Assembly (NCBI RefSeq): GCF_000633515.1
Contig: NZ_AYMP01000006.1
Span: 1 to 64,000, forward strand
Direction of reading: 5' to 3'
Origin: Morganella morganii H1r
GTDB taxonomy: Bacteria; Pseudomonadota; Gammaproteobacteria; Enterobacterales; Enterobacteriaceae
Length of the DNA stretch: 64,000 bases
Made by a program: the position numbers and the translations under genes. Below the pieces are notes generated by a model that saw only the letters and a program-made list of their open reading frames with translations, did not search any database and had not been told where the DNA came from. How positions within the stretch are numbered: the stretch's first letter is position 1; every line of letters begins with the position of its first letter. Shown here one piece after another: positions 8,345-17,394 of the stretch.

Positions 8345-10006
8345 TTATGCCGCCAGCAATTCTTTTGCGCTGGCAAGGGTATTTTTGGTGACGGCGGCAC
8401 CGGCAAGTAACCGGGCCAGTTCCTGTACCCGCGCTTTTTTATCCAGCAGCTGCATGGCGGTTTCGGTTTCCGTGCCGTTGGTGTGCTTGCTGACAAAGTA
8501 GTGCTGATGTCCGCAACCCGCAACCTGCGGCAGGTGAGTCACACACATAACCTGCGTGGATTCACCCAGCTCGCGCAGCAGTTTCCCGACGATAGCGGCT
8601 GTCGGACCGCTGATCCCCACATCCACTTCATCGAAAATCAGTGCCGGCGTGTCCATTTTCTTCGCGGTGATCACCTGAATGGCCAGCGCAATACGGGATA
8701 ACTCCCCGCCGGATGCCACTTTCGCCAGTGCCTGATGAGGCTGTCCCGGGTTGGTGGTGACATTAAATTCAACTTTGCTCGCACCATCAATACTCAGTTG
8801 TTCCGGGGTGAAAATCACATCGGCGGTAAAGCGGCCGTGCGGCATCGATAAATGGTGCATGCTTTGTGTGATGAGCTCACTCAGCTCAGCGGCGTAGTGT
8901 TCTCTGACCATATGTAACTGCTGTGCTATTGTCAGCGCCTGCTGATAATACTGTTCCGCTTCGCGGCTCAGTTCTTCGCTGTGCTGTTCACTTTCATGCT
9001 GTATCTGCTGCTCTTCCTGCAACTGTGCATACAGGACATATAACTCTTCCGGTGTGGTGTGGTGTTTACGGCTCAGGCTGATGTAACGGGAGATTCGTTG
9101 CTCAAGTTCATACAGCCGGTTCGGATCCAAATCCACCCGGTTACTGTAGTGGCGCAGTTCATTGCTGACTTCATCCACCTGAATGGCGGCTTCTTCCAGC
9201 ATGGTCAGTAGCGGAGACAGGCTTTCATCCAGGGAGATCAGTTCGCTGAGTTCATGACGGGCATGATTGAGCATGCTGATGATGTTGTTTTCATCATGTT
9301 CACTGAGAATGTTTAAGGTGCCCTGACTCAGGCTCAGAAACTGACCGGCGTTGGCGAGGCGTTTATATTCCGCATCAATATCCGGAAATTCCCCTTCACG
9401 GGGTTCAAATTCACCGAGTTCTTTCAGGTGATAATCAACCAGCTGCTGACGGGCTTCCCGTTCCAGTGCCTGCTGCTGATAGAGCGCCAGTGCCTGACAG
9501 GCGTTGTGCCATTGTTGCCAGGCTTTTTTCATTTCACCGAGCAGTAAGCCCTGGTTAGCGTAGGTATCAAGCAGGATTTTCTGGTGGCTGCTTTCCAGCA
9601 GATGCTGATGGGCATGCTGGCCGTGGATTTGGATCAGCAGTGTGCCGAGCTCGCGCAGTTGTGACAGCGGTACAGCCGTGCCGTTGATAAAACCACGGGA
9701 ACGTCCGTCGCTGTTGATAGTGCGGCGCAGCAGGCATTCCTGGTTATCATCCAGCTGATGTTCTTCCAGCCAGAGACGGGCGGCAGGGGTATCTTTCAGG
9801 GAGAAGCGGGCGCAGATATCAGCACGGTTAGCGCCGGGGCGCACCATATTGGCATCCGCGCGGTTGCCGAGGCACAACCCCAGTGCATCAATGGCAATGG
9901 ATTTACCGGCACCGGTTTCACCTGTGATGGCAGACATACCGGCGCGGAAGTCTATTTCTAACTCGCGGACAATAGCAAACTGACTGATGGTGAGCTGGGT
10001 TAACAT
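8345..10006 (-). CDS. recN: DNA repair protein RecN
   Basis: A 553-residue SMC-like ATPase needed in recombinational repair of double-strand breaks. Visible are the Walker A GETGAGKS near residue 35, a long coiled-coil middle, the ABC signature [13 protein letters not shown] and the Walker [14 protein letters not shown]. The ATG at 10006 gives the E. coli length and start ([18 protein letters not shown]) and has AGGAGAGG directly upstream; the longer reading from 10030 runs into the operator. Two LexA boxes lie immediately upstream, so it should belong to the SOS regulon. It stands between nadK and bamE as in E. coli. Confidence 0.97.
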   Translation of the reverse strand: MLTQLTISQFAIVRELEIDFRAGMSAITGETGAGKSIAIDALGLCLGNRADANMVRPGANRADICARFSLKDTPAARLWLEEHQLDDNQECLLRRTINSDGRSRGFINGTAVPLSQLRELGTLLIQIHGQHAHQHLLESSHQKILLDTYANQGLLLGEMKKAWQQWHNACQALALYQQQALEREARQQLVDYHLKELGEFEPREGEFPDIDAEYKRLANAGQFLSLSQGTLNILSEHDENNIISMLNHARHELSELISLDESLSPLLTMLEEAAIQVDEVSNELRHYSNRVDLDPNRLYELEQRISRYISLSRKHHTTPEELYVLYAQLQEEQQIQHESEQHSEELSREAEQYYQQALTIAQQLHMVREHYAAELSELITQSMHHLSMPHGRFTADVIFTPEQLSIDGASKVEFNVTTNPGQPHQALAKVASGGELSRIALAIQVITAKKMDTPALIFDEVDVGISGPTAAIVGKLLRELGESTQVMCVTHLPQVAGCGHQHYFVSKHTNGTETETAMQLLDKKARVQELARLLAGAAVTKNTLASAKELLAA

Positions 10007-10016
10007 GCCGCCTCTC

Positions 10017-10050
10017 CTGTGGATATACACATGCCTGTTTTTTCATACAG
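10017..10050 (-). promoter_or_regulatory. Two LexA (SOS) boxes controlling recN
   Basis: Box 1 at 10035-10050 is CTGT-N8-ACAG with no mismatch in the core; read on the minus strand it is TACTGTATGAAAAAACAGG, close to the E. coli consensus. Box 2 at 10017-10032 (minus ATGT-N8-ACAG) has one core mismatch and overlaps the recN ribosome binding site. E. coli recN is likewise known to have more than one LexA site. Confidence 0.9.
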
Positions 10051-10094
10051 TATAATCAGGATTTGTATCCGGTAAAGAGGCGGAATGAAAAAAA

Positions 10095-10994
10095 TCAGAA
10101 CATTTTTTTAGACCAGCCGAGTTTCGTGCTTAACGTATTGAAATAGTTATAATCAATCGGGTGTATGAGATCGAGTGTTTTGCTGCTGCGTTTTATCCTG
10201 ACCACATCCCCTTCCTGTATCGGCAGCGCTATCTGGCTGTCGCAGCTGACTTCATAATCAATGTTGGTCTGCGGGAATTTCAGGGTAATGGTGCTGTGAC
10301 TGCTGATGACCAGCGGCCGCGAGGAGAGGGTGTGCGGGAACATCGGCACCAGGGCGATAGCATCAAGATTCGGTGTCAGGATCGGCCCGCCCGCAGAAAG
10401 CGAATAGGCGGTGGAGCCGGTCGGGGTGGTGATGATCAGGCCGTCGGAACGCTGGGAAAAAGCAAAGCGTTCATCGATATAGACCTCAAAATCAATCATA
10501 TGTGCGACTTTTCCCGGGTGCAGCACCACTTCGTTGAGCGCGGTGCTGCGGCGCAGTTTACCGTTTGGGCTGAGTACGCCGGCATCCAGCAGAAACCGTT
10601 TTTCGACGTGATATTCCCCGGTCAGTACGCGGTCGAGCTGCTGAAGTGCATTGTCCGGCGCGAGGTCAGTCAGAAAGCCGAGGTTTCCCCGGTTCACGCC
10701 GATCACATCCGCACCATAGCGGGAGAGCACCCGGGCGGCACCGAGCATATTGCCGTCCCCGCCGATCACAATCACCAGGTCGGCCTGTTGTCCGATATCC
10801 GGCAGCGTGCCGGTGACGGCATCGGTCAGCCGCATTTCAGCGGCAACATCACTTTCCACAATCACACGCAGACCTTTTTTCAGCAGCCAGCGATAAAGCA
10901 GCTCGTGGGTTGCCAGCGCTTCAGGATGGCGCGGATGGCCGACAATTCCGATACAGCGGAATGATTTGTTTTTTGCGGTATTGTCCGTCAGCAT
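10095..10994 (-). CDS. nadK: NAD kinase
   Basis: A 299-residue ATP-dependent NAD kinase making NADP+. It has the GGDGN motif ([13 protein letters not shown]), [10 protein letters not shown], the NE motif in [16 protein letters not shown], and [23 protein letters not shown]. The ATG at 10994 matches the E. coli protein start (then [11 protein letters not shown]); the longer reading from 11060 would run through the grpE sigma32 promoter. Divergent from grpE and followed by recN, the usual enterobacterial order. Confidence 0.97.
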   Translation of the reverse strand: MLTDNTAKNKSFRCIGIVGHPRHPEALATHELLYRWLLKKGLRVIVESDVAAEMRLTDAVTGTLPDIGQQADLVIVIGGDGNMLGAARVLSRYGADVIGVNRGNLGFLTDLAPDNALQQLDRVLTGEYHVEKRFLLDAGVLSPNGKLRRSTALNEVVLHPGKVAHMIDFEVYIDERFAFSQRSDGLIITTPTGSTAYSLSAGGPILTPNLDAIALVPMFPHTLSSRPLVISSHSTITLKFPQTNIDYEVSCDSQIALPIQEGDVVRIKRSSKTLDLIHPIDYNYFNTLSTKLGWSKKMF

Positions 10995-11025
10995 GTGCGT
11001 TTTAGCCTCACTTAATCGCCATTCC

Positions 11026-11054
11026 CTTGAATCTCTGAGTTTGATCCCCATAAT
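11026..11054 (+). promoter_or_regulatory. Sigma32 heat-shock promoter of grpE
   Basis: CTTGAA at 11026-11031 and CCCCATAAT at 11046-11054, 14 bases apart, match the RpoH consensus (CTTGAA, 13-15 bases, CCCCAT). It lies about 40 bases before the grpE start. Confidence 0.9.
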
Positions 11055-11094
11055 AAACAAGAATCAGGATTATTGCGAAATACGCGGAGATTTT

Positions 11095-11673
11095 ATGAGT
11101 AGTCACGAACAAAAAACGCACGAAGAACCTGTTGCAGATGCAGCGGAGACCCTGAACACGGCAGCAGAGCAGCCGGAAACGGCGCAGGCGGATGCTGCCG
11201 CAGCGGCGCAGGCCCGTATTGCGGAGCTGGAGCATGAACTGGAAGAGTCCCGCAAAACGGAACGCGAAGCTATGCTGCGCGCCAAAGCGGAGATTGAAAA
11301 CAACCGCCGCCGTATGGAACAGGATGTTGAAAAAGCCCATAAGTTTGCATTAGAACGTTTTTCTAATGAATTATTACCTGTGATTGATAACCTGGAGCGC
11401 GCACTGAGTGCGGTGAATCCGGAAGATGAAGCACAGAAAAGTATGCTGGAAGGGCTGGAACTGACACTGAAATCCTTCCTGGATGCCGTGAAAAAATTCG
11501 GCATCGAAGTGGTTGAAGAGACAAAAGTGCCGTTCAATCCGGATGTGCATCAGGCCATCAGTATGGTGGATGCTGCAGATCACGAGTCCAACCATGTGGT
11601 GAACGTGATGCAGAAAGGCTACACCTTAAACGGCCGCCTGCTGCGTCCGGCGATGGTGATGGTCTCCAAATAA
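11095..11673 (+). CDS. grpE: Nucleotide exchange factor GrpE
   Basis: A 192-residue co-chaperone that releases ADP from DnaK. It has a low-complexity acidic N-terminus, a long coiled coil (residues about 35-95: [14 protein letters not shown], then [20 protein letters not shown]), and a C-terminal beta domain with the signature [12 protein letters not shown] and [14 protein letters not shown]. The ATG at 11095 has GGAG upstream and gives the usual length; the open frame extends back to 10966 across the promoter. Heat-regulated by the sigma32 promoter just upstream. Confidence 0.97.
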   Translation: MSSHEQKTHEEPVADAAETLNTAAEQPETAQADAAAAAQARIAELEHELEESRKTEREAMLRAKAEIENNRRRMEQDVEKAHKFALERFSNELLPVIDNLERALSAVNPEDEAQKSMLEGLELTLKSFLDAVKKFGIEVVEETKVPFNPDVHQAISMVDAADHESNHVVNVMQKGYTLNGRLLRPAMVMVSK

Positions 11674-11693
11674 GGATTTTTGATCCGCAACGG

Positions 11694-11725
11694 AATGCCG
11701 CCGCAGAGGCGGCATTTTTGTTTTT
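11694..11725 (+). terminator. Intrinsic terminator of grpE
   Basis: Stem AATGCCGCC / GGCGGCATT with a five-base loop, followed by a T-rich tail (TTTTTGTTTTTG). It separates grpE from the convergent ung. Confidence 0.9.
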
Positions 11726-11728
11726 GTA

Positions 11729-12427
11729 CTATGCGCCGGACTGAAGCTCTGCCGGGATGACCGGCTGCCAGTCGACAGGTGCCTGACCACGCTCTGTCAG
11801 TATGGCGTTGGTTTTTGAGAAGTGACCGCAGCCCAGAAAACCCCGGTGTGCGGACAGCGGTGACGGGTGCGGTGCTTTCAGTATCACATGCTTTTGCTGA
11901 TCAATATACTGGCCTTTCCGCTGGGCATGTGCGCCCCAGAGAAGGAAAATCACACCTTCGCAATGGGCATTGACTGCCGCAATCACATTATCAGTAAAGG
12001 TTTCCCAGCCCAGTTTGGCGTGAGAGTGTGCCTGCCCGCGTTCAACGGTCAGCACGGTATTAAGCAGCAGCACCCCCTGTTGTGCCCAGCTGACGAGGCA
12101 GCCGTGATTTGGCCGGGTAAATCCGGGGATATCCGCTTCCAGTTCCTTATACATATTCACGAGTGACGGCGGCGGCTGAATACCCGGCAGCACAGAGAAA
12201 GAGAGGCCGTGTGCCTGATTTGGTCCGTGGTACGGATCCTGTCCCAGAATCACCACCCGCACATCAGACAGCGCCGTATAACGGAATGCGTTGAAGACAT
12301 CTTTCTGTGGTGGGTAAATGGTCTTACCAATTTCTCGCTCATGGGCGACAACACGGAGTGTTTCAATGAAATAGGGCTGGGTTTTCTCATGGCCGATGAC
12401 ATCATGCCAGGTCAGTGATGCAGACAT
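11729..12427 (-). CDS. ung: Uracil-DNA glycosylase
   Basis: A 232-residue family 1 UDG that removes uracil from DNA at the start of base excision repair. The water-activating motif GQDPYHG, the [17 protein letters not shown] block and the minor-groove loop [11 protein letters not shown] are all intact. The ATG at 12427 ([10 protein letters not shown]) has AAGGA ten bases upstream and agrees with the E. coli start; the earlier ATG at 12445 does not. Divergent from grcA as in E. coli. Confidence 0.97.
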   Translation of the reverse strand: MSASLTWHDVIGHEKTQPYFIETLRVVAHEREIGKTIYPPQKDVFNAFRYTALSDVRVVILGQDPYHGPNQAHGLSFSVLPGIQPPPSLVNMYKELEADIPGFTRPNHGCLVSWAQQGVLLLNTVLTVERGQAHSHAKLGWETFTDNVIAAVNAHCEGVIFLLWGAHAQRKGQYIDQQKHVILKAPHPSPLSAHRGFLGCGHFSKTNAILTERGQAPVDWQPVIPAELQSGA

Positions 12428-12772
12428 CGTGTCGTTATCCTTCATTTATTACAAGAGTTGCATTCAGCTTACCTGACTTATCCGTTGTTAGGAAATAAGA
12501 AGGGATTTTTTTGCGGGTCCGGTTCTGATATCCACAACGGCAGGGCGAAAATGGCTGATTTTTTGCAAAAAAATCTGAAAATAGTCAAAATGAAATTTTG
12601 ATTTAAAACAGGCTTTTATCATGATGGTTAAAAATTGATATGATTTTTATTGATATATGTCAAAGAATCAGCCCTGTATTATTGGTATATAAGATACAGA
12701 GACATTGGTTAGACCAATATTCCAAGTTAAATGACAATCAATAAATTGATAACGAATCACCCGGAGGTCATC
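12428..12772. promoter_or_regulatory. ung-grcA divergent control region with an FNR-type box
   Basis: 345 bases without a gene. At 12650-12663 is TTGAT-ATAT-GTCAA, one mismatch from the FNR consensus TTGAT-N4-ATCAA. It lies about 110 bases before the grcA start, consistent with anaerobic induction, which is known for grcA (yfiD) in E. coli. Sequence around it is AT-rich. Confidence 0.75.
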
Positions 12773-13156
12773 ATGGTTACTGGTATTCAAATTACTAAAT
12801 CCGAAAACGCTGCACTGGTTAACTCTTTCTGGCTGCTGGATGACAGCAAAGACGAAGTACGCTGCATCTGTGCAAAAGAACAATATGCAGACGGTGATGT
12901 TGTTTCCCGTGCCGCATTAGGTCCTTTCGAGTACCGTGAAGTGAATTTACAGGTTCAGCCTACCGTCCGTGTTGAGGGTGGCCAGCACCTGAACGTGAAC
13001 GTTCTGCGTCGTGAAACTCTGGAAGACGCTGTTAACCATCCGGAAAAATACCCGCAGTTAACTATCCGTGTTTCCGGTTATGCAGTGCGTTTCAACTCAC
13101 TGACACCTGAACAGCAGCGCGACGTTATTGCCCGTACTTTTACTGCCAGCCTGTAA
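12773..13156 (+). CDS. grcA: Autonomous glycyl radical cofactor GrcA (YfiD)
   Basis: A 127-residue spare glycyl-radical domain that can replace the damaged C-terminus of pyruvate formate-lyase. The C-terminal half is nearly identical to E. coli Yfi[21 protein letters not shown], then the radical motif [20 protein letters not shown]. The ATG at 12773 has GGAGG upstream; the longer frame from 12731 is not needed. Cytoplasmic; expected to be induced under low oxygen and acid by the FNR-type site upstream. Confidence 0.97.
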   Translation: MVTGIQITKSENAALVNSFWLLDDSKDEVRCICAKEQYADGDVVSRAALGPFEYREVNLQVQPTVRVEGGQHLNVNVLRRETLEDAVNHPEKYPQLTIRVSGYAVRFNSLTPEQQRDVIARTFTASL

Positions 13157-13182
13157 TTGTTCCGGCAACAATTCGTGTTCCG

Positions 13183-13209
13183 AAAACCACGCTCCGGCGT
13201 GGTTTTTTT
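13183..13209 (+). terminator. Intrinsic terminator of grcA
   Basis: Stem AAAACCACGC / GCGTGGTTTT with a TCCG loop, running straight into a T7 tract. Confidence 0.92.
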
Positions 13210-13315
13210 ATGTCTGACAGATAGAGATGCCGGTAACTCACTGATAAAAAATGATATTGTTACAGACTGATGAATAGCGTTAAGTGAAGCCTTCAGTGTC
13301 CAAGGAGGCGTACTT

Positions 13316-14137
13316 ATGTTGATCGAACACTATTTTTCGCAGTTACTGGCTTTCTCATCCACGCCGCATTGTCAGGCACTTTTACAGCGGCAGTATCTGA
13401 CCGCAGCGAATTTACTGCTGCCGGTACCTGCCGTGATCCGGCAGGATGGTTTTCCCGATGATATTACCCTGGCCCGGTTGTGTTCTGACAGTTATCAGCC
13501 CGGCTGCCGTGATATCGGCGGTGTCAGCCGTTCTGATGCGCAGACACTGGCCTCACTCTCACTGACAGAAGATCAGCTGAGCAGCCCGTCCGGCCTGCAA
13601 AGCATGATTTATCATTATCGCGATACCGGTATTCTGGCATTTGCGGGCAGTAATGATATGCCGGATATGATGACCAATATCCGCCAGGGGCGCGGATTAC
13701 CGGCCCGGCAGTATCAGGAGGCCGTGTCACTGGCAGCACATCTGTTGTCGCAATCCGTGTGTCCGTGGCTGTTTGTCGGGCATTCTCTCGGCGGCGGTCT
13801 GGCTTCATTCTGTGCGGTGGTACTTCAGCAGCCGGCGGTGATATTTAATGCCGCAGGGTTAGCGGAAAATACGCTGGCGGAAGAGGGGGTGTCTCTGGTG
13901 ACGGCGCACGCGCGCGGGGCCGAACTTATCCGCCATTATGTGCTGGAACATGACTGGCTTACGCATATTCAGGACGGACTGGATATCCCGAAAGCGCTGG
14001 GGCAGCGGATAGCGCTGGATTATTATCCGCCGCAGCATGCGCATTCCGTTTTGCAGAAACTGGTTCTCGGTGTGAAAGCGCATACCCTGTCGCAGGTGGT
14101 TACCGCGATGGAACAGATGGATGAAACCCGGGAGTAA
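13316..14137 (+). CDS. Predicted alpha/beta-hydrolase, class 3 lipase-like
   Basis: A 273-residue protein with the nucleophile elbow LFVGHSLGGGLAS (Ser157). A preceding ILAFAGSND strand is where class 3 lipases carry the oxyanion-hole FRGT, and possible triad histidines occur late in the chain (for example HAHSVL). No signal peptide is evident, so it looks cytoplasmic unless exported by another route. AAGGAGG precedes the ATG. It is a single gene between the grcA terminator and the shared terminator with srmB, and is absent from this place in E. coli. Substrate and role are unknown; no immunity partner is visible. Confidence 0.7.
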   Translation: MLIEHYFSQLLAFSSTPHCQALLQRQYLTAANLLLPVPAVIRQDGFPDDITLARLCSDSYQPGCRDIGGVSRSDAQTLASLSLTEDQLSSPSGLQSMIYHYRDTGILAFAGSNDMPDMMTNIRQGRGLPARQYQEAVSLAAHLLSQSVCPWLFVGHSLGGGLASFCAVVLQQPAVIFNAAGLAENTLAEEGVSLVTAHARGAELIRHYVLEHDWLTHIQDGLDIPKALGQRIALDYYPPQHAHSVLQKLVLGVKAHTLSQVVTAMEQMDETRE

Positions 14138-14141
14138 GCAT

Positions 14142-14170
14142 AAAAAAACGGACTGTGACAGTCCGTTTTC
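14142..14170. terminator. Bidirectional terminator between lipase-like gene and srmB
   Basis: Stem ACGGACTG / CAGTCCGT with a TGA loop, preceded by A7 and followed by TTTTCTTTT, serving both convergent genes. Confidence 0.9.
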
Positions 14171-14195
14171 TTTTATCAGAGAGAAGGAATTCCGC

Positions 14196-15542
14196 TTATT
14201 CCTGTGGTTCAGCGGCCGCAGGAGTTTGCTCCGTATGATCTGCGCCTGGCTTGCGTCGTTTTCCGATATTTTTACTGACGCGGTGACGGATTTTGGTTTT
14301 TTTCTTCTTCTCAGTTTCAGCGGCTTTCTGCTCTTTGCGCTTGGCGAGCACTTTTTTCGACGGCTTGTACGTCGCTTTCTCCGATGGCGCACGGGTTTTC
14401 GGCCGTAATTCATCAATCACCCGCATTTTAACCGGTTCCTCAACATAACGGATGATTTTGCCGAGCAGTGGTTGATCGTGAGATTCCACCAGCGAAATGG
14501 CCACACCTTTGCGTCCGGCACGGGCGGTGCGCCCGATACGGTGCAGATAGACATCTGCGGTGCGCGGCAGGTCAAAGTTAAACACGTGGCTGATATCTTC
14601 GATATCGATCCCGCGGGAGGCCACATCGGTGGCGATCAGCACCGTGGCGCGCCCGTCAGTCATACGGCTGATGGCTTCGTTGCGTTTCGCCTGAACCATC
14701 TCACCTTCAAGATAACAGGAAACAATATCCTGTGTGCGCAGCCAGTCAGACAGTTCACGCACGCGCTCACGTTTACGGACAAACACCACCGTTTTGGTGA
14801 CATCCGGCTGTTTCAGCAAATGTGCGAGCAGGGCTTTCTTGTGATCGAGGTCATCGGCACGAAGATAGAACTGCTGGATCTTTTTGCGCTCACGGCGTGA
14901 CGGATCTGCTTCGATCTCAACCGGTTCGTTCAGGATCCGTTTGGCGAAATCGCGGATAGCCTGACCTTCGAGGGTGGCAGAGAACAGCATGGTTTGTGTG
15001 CGCCAGCGGGTTTCACCGGCGATAGTTTCGATGTCGTTGGCAAAGCCCATGTCCAGCATGCGGTCGGCTTCATCGAGGATCAGGATCTCAACCGCACGGC
15101 AGTCAAAGTTTTCTTCTTTTATATACTGCAGCAGACGCCCGGTGGTCGCGACAACAATATCCTGGTTCTCACTGAACACTTCGGCGTGGTTCATATAAGC
15201 CACACCGCCGGTGATCGTGGCGACATCGTGATGGGTGAACTGACAGAATTCTCTGGCCTGATCCGCCACCTGCATAGCCAGTTCGCGGGTCGGGGTCAGG
15301 ATAAGCACGCGCGGCGGCCCGGATTTTTTACGCGGGAAATCAGACAGGTGCTGAATGGCCGGCAGCAGATAAGCGGCAGTTTTGCCGGTGCCGGTCGGGG
15401 CTGAACCCAGAATATCACGATTATCCAGCGCAGCCGGAATAGTGGCTTCCTGAATGGCGGTCGGGCGCTCATAGCCCTTGGCATCCAGTGCGCGGATCAG
15501 TTCATCGTTCAGTTCGAGTTCAGAAAAAGTAGTTGCAGTCAT
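14196..15542 (-). CDS. srmB: ATP-dependent RNA helicase SrmB
   Basis: A 448-residue DEAD-box helicase that acts early in 50S ribosomal subunit assembly. Motifs in order: Q motif with GYERPTAIQ, motif I APTGTGKT, Ia PTRELA, II DEAD, III SAT, IV VVFVRKRERV, V TDVASRGIDI and VI HRIGRTARAG. A basic C-terminal tail rich in Lys (about residues 385-448) fits RNA binding. AGAGG stands just before the ATG. Divergent from trmN6, the same arrangement as E. coli. Confidence 0.96.
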   Translation of the reverse strand: MTATTFSELELNDELIRALDAKGYERPTAIQEATIPAALDNRDILGSAPTGTGKTAAYLLPAIQHLSDFPRKKSGPPRVLILTPTRELAMQVADQAREFCQFTHHDVATITGGVAYMNHAEVFSENQDIVVATTGRLLQYIKEENFDCRAVEILILDEADRMLDMGFANDIETIAGETRWRTQTMLFSATLEGQAIRDFAKRILNEPVEIEADPSRRERKKIQQFYLRADDLDHKKALLAHLLKQPDVTKTVVFVRKRERVRELSDWLRTQDIVSCYLEGEMVQAKRNEAISRMTDGRATVLIATDVASRGIDIEDISHVFNFDLPRTADVYLHRIGRTARAGRKGVAISLVESHDQPLLGKIIRYVEEPVKMRVIDELRPKTRAPSEKATYKPSKKVLAKRKEQKAAETEKKKKTKIRHRVSKNIGKRRKPGADHTEQTPAAAEPQE

Positions 15543-15692
15543 TATATACCTCTGTTTGGACCGCTGATTATAAACGGCTTGGACAGGATCTTCATCAAAA
15601 ATAGTTGTCAGCGTGCGGGACTTTCTTCTGCGGGCAGAAGTCCGTATCCTGTCGCCGGGATTTCTTTATTTTAACAGACAAACAGTTCCGTG

Positions 15693-16436
15693 ATGATGAC
15701 AAATGAAAAACAACCTCCGCGCCGCCGTGGTTTTGCCTGCAAACAATTTTTTGTGGCCCATGACCGCTGTGCCATGAAAGTCGGTACCGACGGGGTGCTG
15801 CTCGGCGGCTGGGCACCGTGCGAAAATGCCCGCCATATTCTGGATATCGGCACCGGCAGCGGGCTGGTGGCACTGATGCTGGCGCAGCGTTCATTGCCGG
15901 ATACGCAGATTGACGCGGTGGATATTGATGCCGGCGCAGCGGCCCAGGCTGCGGAAAATTTTCTGACGTCACCGTGGGGAGACCGGTTGCGGGTGTTTCA
16001 TCAGGATATCGGTGAGTTTATCCGTACCTGTCCGGAATTTCGTTATGATCTTATCGTCAGTAATCCGCCGTATTTCGCCCCGGCTGTTGCCTGCCGTGAC
16101 AGTGCGCGGGAAACCGCCCGTTACACCACATCACTGGAACATCCGCAGCTTTTGCGGCATGCGGCAAAACTTATCACGCCGGACGGTTTGTTCTGTGTGG
16201 TGCTGCCGTACACCACCGGACAGGATTTTATCACCGCCGCCGGTGAGCAGAACTGGTTTCTGCACACGCAGATTGCTGTATCAGATAAACCGGATACCCC
16301 TTTTCACCGGACATTGATCGCCTTATCACGCCGCCCGGTCAGTGCGCTGCACCGGACGATGAGTATTAAAACGGAAGAAGGCAGTTATAGCGCTGATTTT
16401 AAATCATTTATTACCGGGTTTTATCTGAAATACTGA
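15693..16436 (+). CDS. trmN6: tRNA1(Val) (adenine37-N6)-methyltransferase TrmN6 (YfiC)
   Basis: A 247-residue SAM-dependent methyltransferase. Motif I is ILDIGTGSGLVALM and the N6-adenine motif is LIVSNPPYFAP; upstream it has FVAHDRCAMKVGTDGVLLG, typical of YfiC. It methylates A37 of tRNA1(Val). Three start codons lie in a row (GTG 15690, ATG 15693, ATG 15696) without a clear ribosome binding site to choose between them. Divergent from srmB; in E. coli nadB follows at this spot, but here the rpoE leader comes directly. Confidence 0.92.
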   Translation: MMTNEKQPPRRRGFACKQFFVAHDRCAMKVGTDGVLLGGWAPCENARHILDIGTGSGLVALMLAQRSLPDTQIDAVDIDAGAAAQAAENFLTSPWGDRLRVFHQDIGEFIRTCPEFRYDLIVSNPPYFAPAVACRDSARETARYTTSLEHPQLLRHAAKLITPDGLFCVVLPYTTGQDFITAAGEQNWFLHTQIAVSDKPDTPFHRTLIALSRRPVSALHRTMSIKTEEGSYSADFKSFITGFYLKY

Positions 16437-16590
16437 ATTACGCCGTTGTGATGACAGTAACGGTGCTTTTTTCAGAGAAAAATACATTAAACAGGATATT
16501 TGTACTGCCATGAGGCAATTTTCTGCGATTATCAGAGGGATTACCGGCAAAAACGTGGTAATCTGTAACGTTAATTACCGGAAAGAGAGT

Positions 16591-16731
16591 GTGAGGGTAA
16601 ATACACAGGACTTATCCGAAAAATATGCAGCAAGGATCACAAAAAGGATCCTTTTTTGTAATTTTTTTAAAAGAAAAATGAACTTCGCTATTTTAGCTGA
16701 CTCAAAGTATCGCTTGCTCATGATGAAGTGA
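16591..16731 (+). CDS. Candidate leader peptide upstream of rpoE (RseD-like position)
   Basis: An open frame ending in LLMMK-stop at 16731, 53 bases before rpoE. The GTG at 16591 follows GGAAAGAGAG and gives 46 residues (VRVNTQDLSEKYAAR...); a longer reading from ATG 16510 gives 73. E. coli has a small leader ORF, rseD, in this position whose translation is coupled to rpoE. Here the frame passes through a terminator-like hairpin (16632-16658) and over the sigmaE promoter. I see no clear residue similarity I could vouch for, so the link to RseD is positional. Confidence 0.4.
   Translation: MRVNTQDLSEKYAARITKRILFCNFFKRKMNFAILADSKYRLLMMK
16632..16667 (+). terminator. Possible attenuator hairpin in the rpoE leader
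   Basis: AAGGATC (16632-16638) pairs with GATCCTT (16647-16653) over an 8-base loop and is followed by TTTTTGTAATTTTTTT. It sits inside the candidate leader ORF, upstream of the sigmaE promoter, so it could reduce read-through into rpoE from upstream promoters when the leader is not translated. Confidence 0.5.
16680..16706 (+). promoter_or_regulatory. SigmaE-dependent promoter of rpoE
   Basis: GAACTT (16680-16685), 16 bases, TCAAA (16702-16706). This fits the sigmaE consensus (GGAACTT, about 16 bases, TCAAA/TCTGA) and would give autoregulation of the operon, as known in E. coli. Confidence 0.82.
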
Positions 16732-16784
16732 AGCGAAACAGGAAAGAGAATGGTGAAGCTGAGCTTCGGGAGATAACACTGCGA

Positions 16785-17363
16785 ATGAGCGAGCAGTTAA
16801 CGGATCAAATGCTGGTTGATCGGGTACAGAAAGGGGATCAGAAAGCCTTTAATATGCTGGTGGTACGTTATCAGCACAAGGTGGCAAGTCTGGTATCCCG
16901 CTATGTTCCGCAGAGTGATGTTCCGGATGTGGCGCAGGAGTCCTTTATTAAGGCGTACCGCGCAGTAGGGTCATTTCGCGGTGACAGTGCATTTTATACC
17001 TGGCTGTACCGTATTGCGGTCAACACAGCAAAGAATTACCTGGTTGCTCAGGGGCGCCGTCCGCCGTCCAGTGATGTGGATGCCGGTGATGCTGAGAATT
17101 TTGAATCCTCAGGGGCGTTAAAAGAAATTTCGAACCCTGAGAACTTAATGTTGTCTGAAGAATTAAGAGCGGTGGTTTTCCGCACGATCGATTCCTTACC
17201 CGAGGATCTGAAAACGGCGATTACATTGCGTGAGCTCGATGGTCTGAGCTATGAAGAAATAGCTGAGATTATGGATTGTCCGGTCGGTACGGTTCGTTCC
17301 CGTATCTTCCGCGCACGCGAAGCCATCGATAATAAAGTTCAGCCACTGATACAAAATCAGTGA
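16785..17363 (+). CDS. rpoE: RNA polymerase extracytoplasmic stress sigma factor E
   Basis: A 192-residue ECF sigma factor (E. coli RpoE has 191). Region 2 contains PQSDVPDVAQESFIKAYRAVGSFRG and FYTWLYRIAVNTAKNYL; region 4 contains ALRELDGLSYEE-type helix-turn-helix sequence (TLRELDGLSYEEIAEIMDCPVGTVRSRIFRA, positions about 151-181). The ATG at 16785 (MSEQLTDQML) has GGGAG upstream and matches the E. coli start. It directs transcription for envelope repair and is followed by its anti-sigma factor genes. Confidence 0.98.
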   Translation: MSEQLTDQMLVDRVQKGDQKAFNMLVVRYQHKVASLVSRYVPQSDVPDVAQESFIKAYRAVGSFRGDSAFYTWLYRIAVNTAKNYLVAQGRRPPSSDVDAGDAENFESSGALKEISNPENLMLSEELRAVVFRTIDSLPEDLKTAITLRELDGLSYEEIAEIMDCPVGTVRSRIFRAREAIDNKVQPLIQNQ

Positions 17364-17394
17364 GCACTTAAATCACACTGAAGGGAACGTAGGC

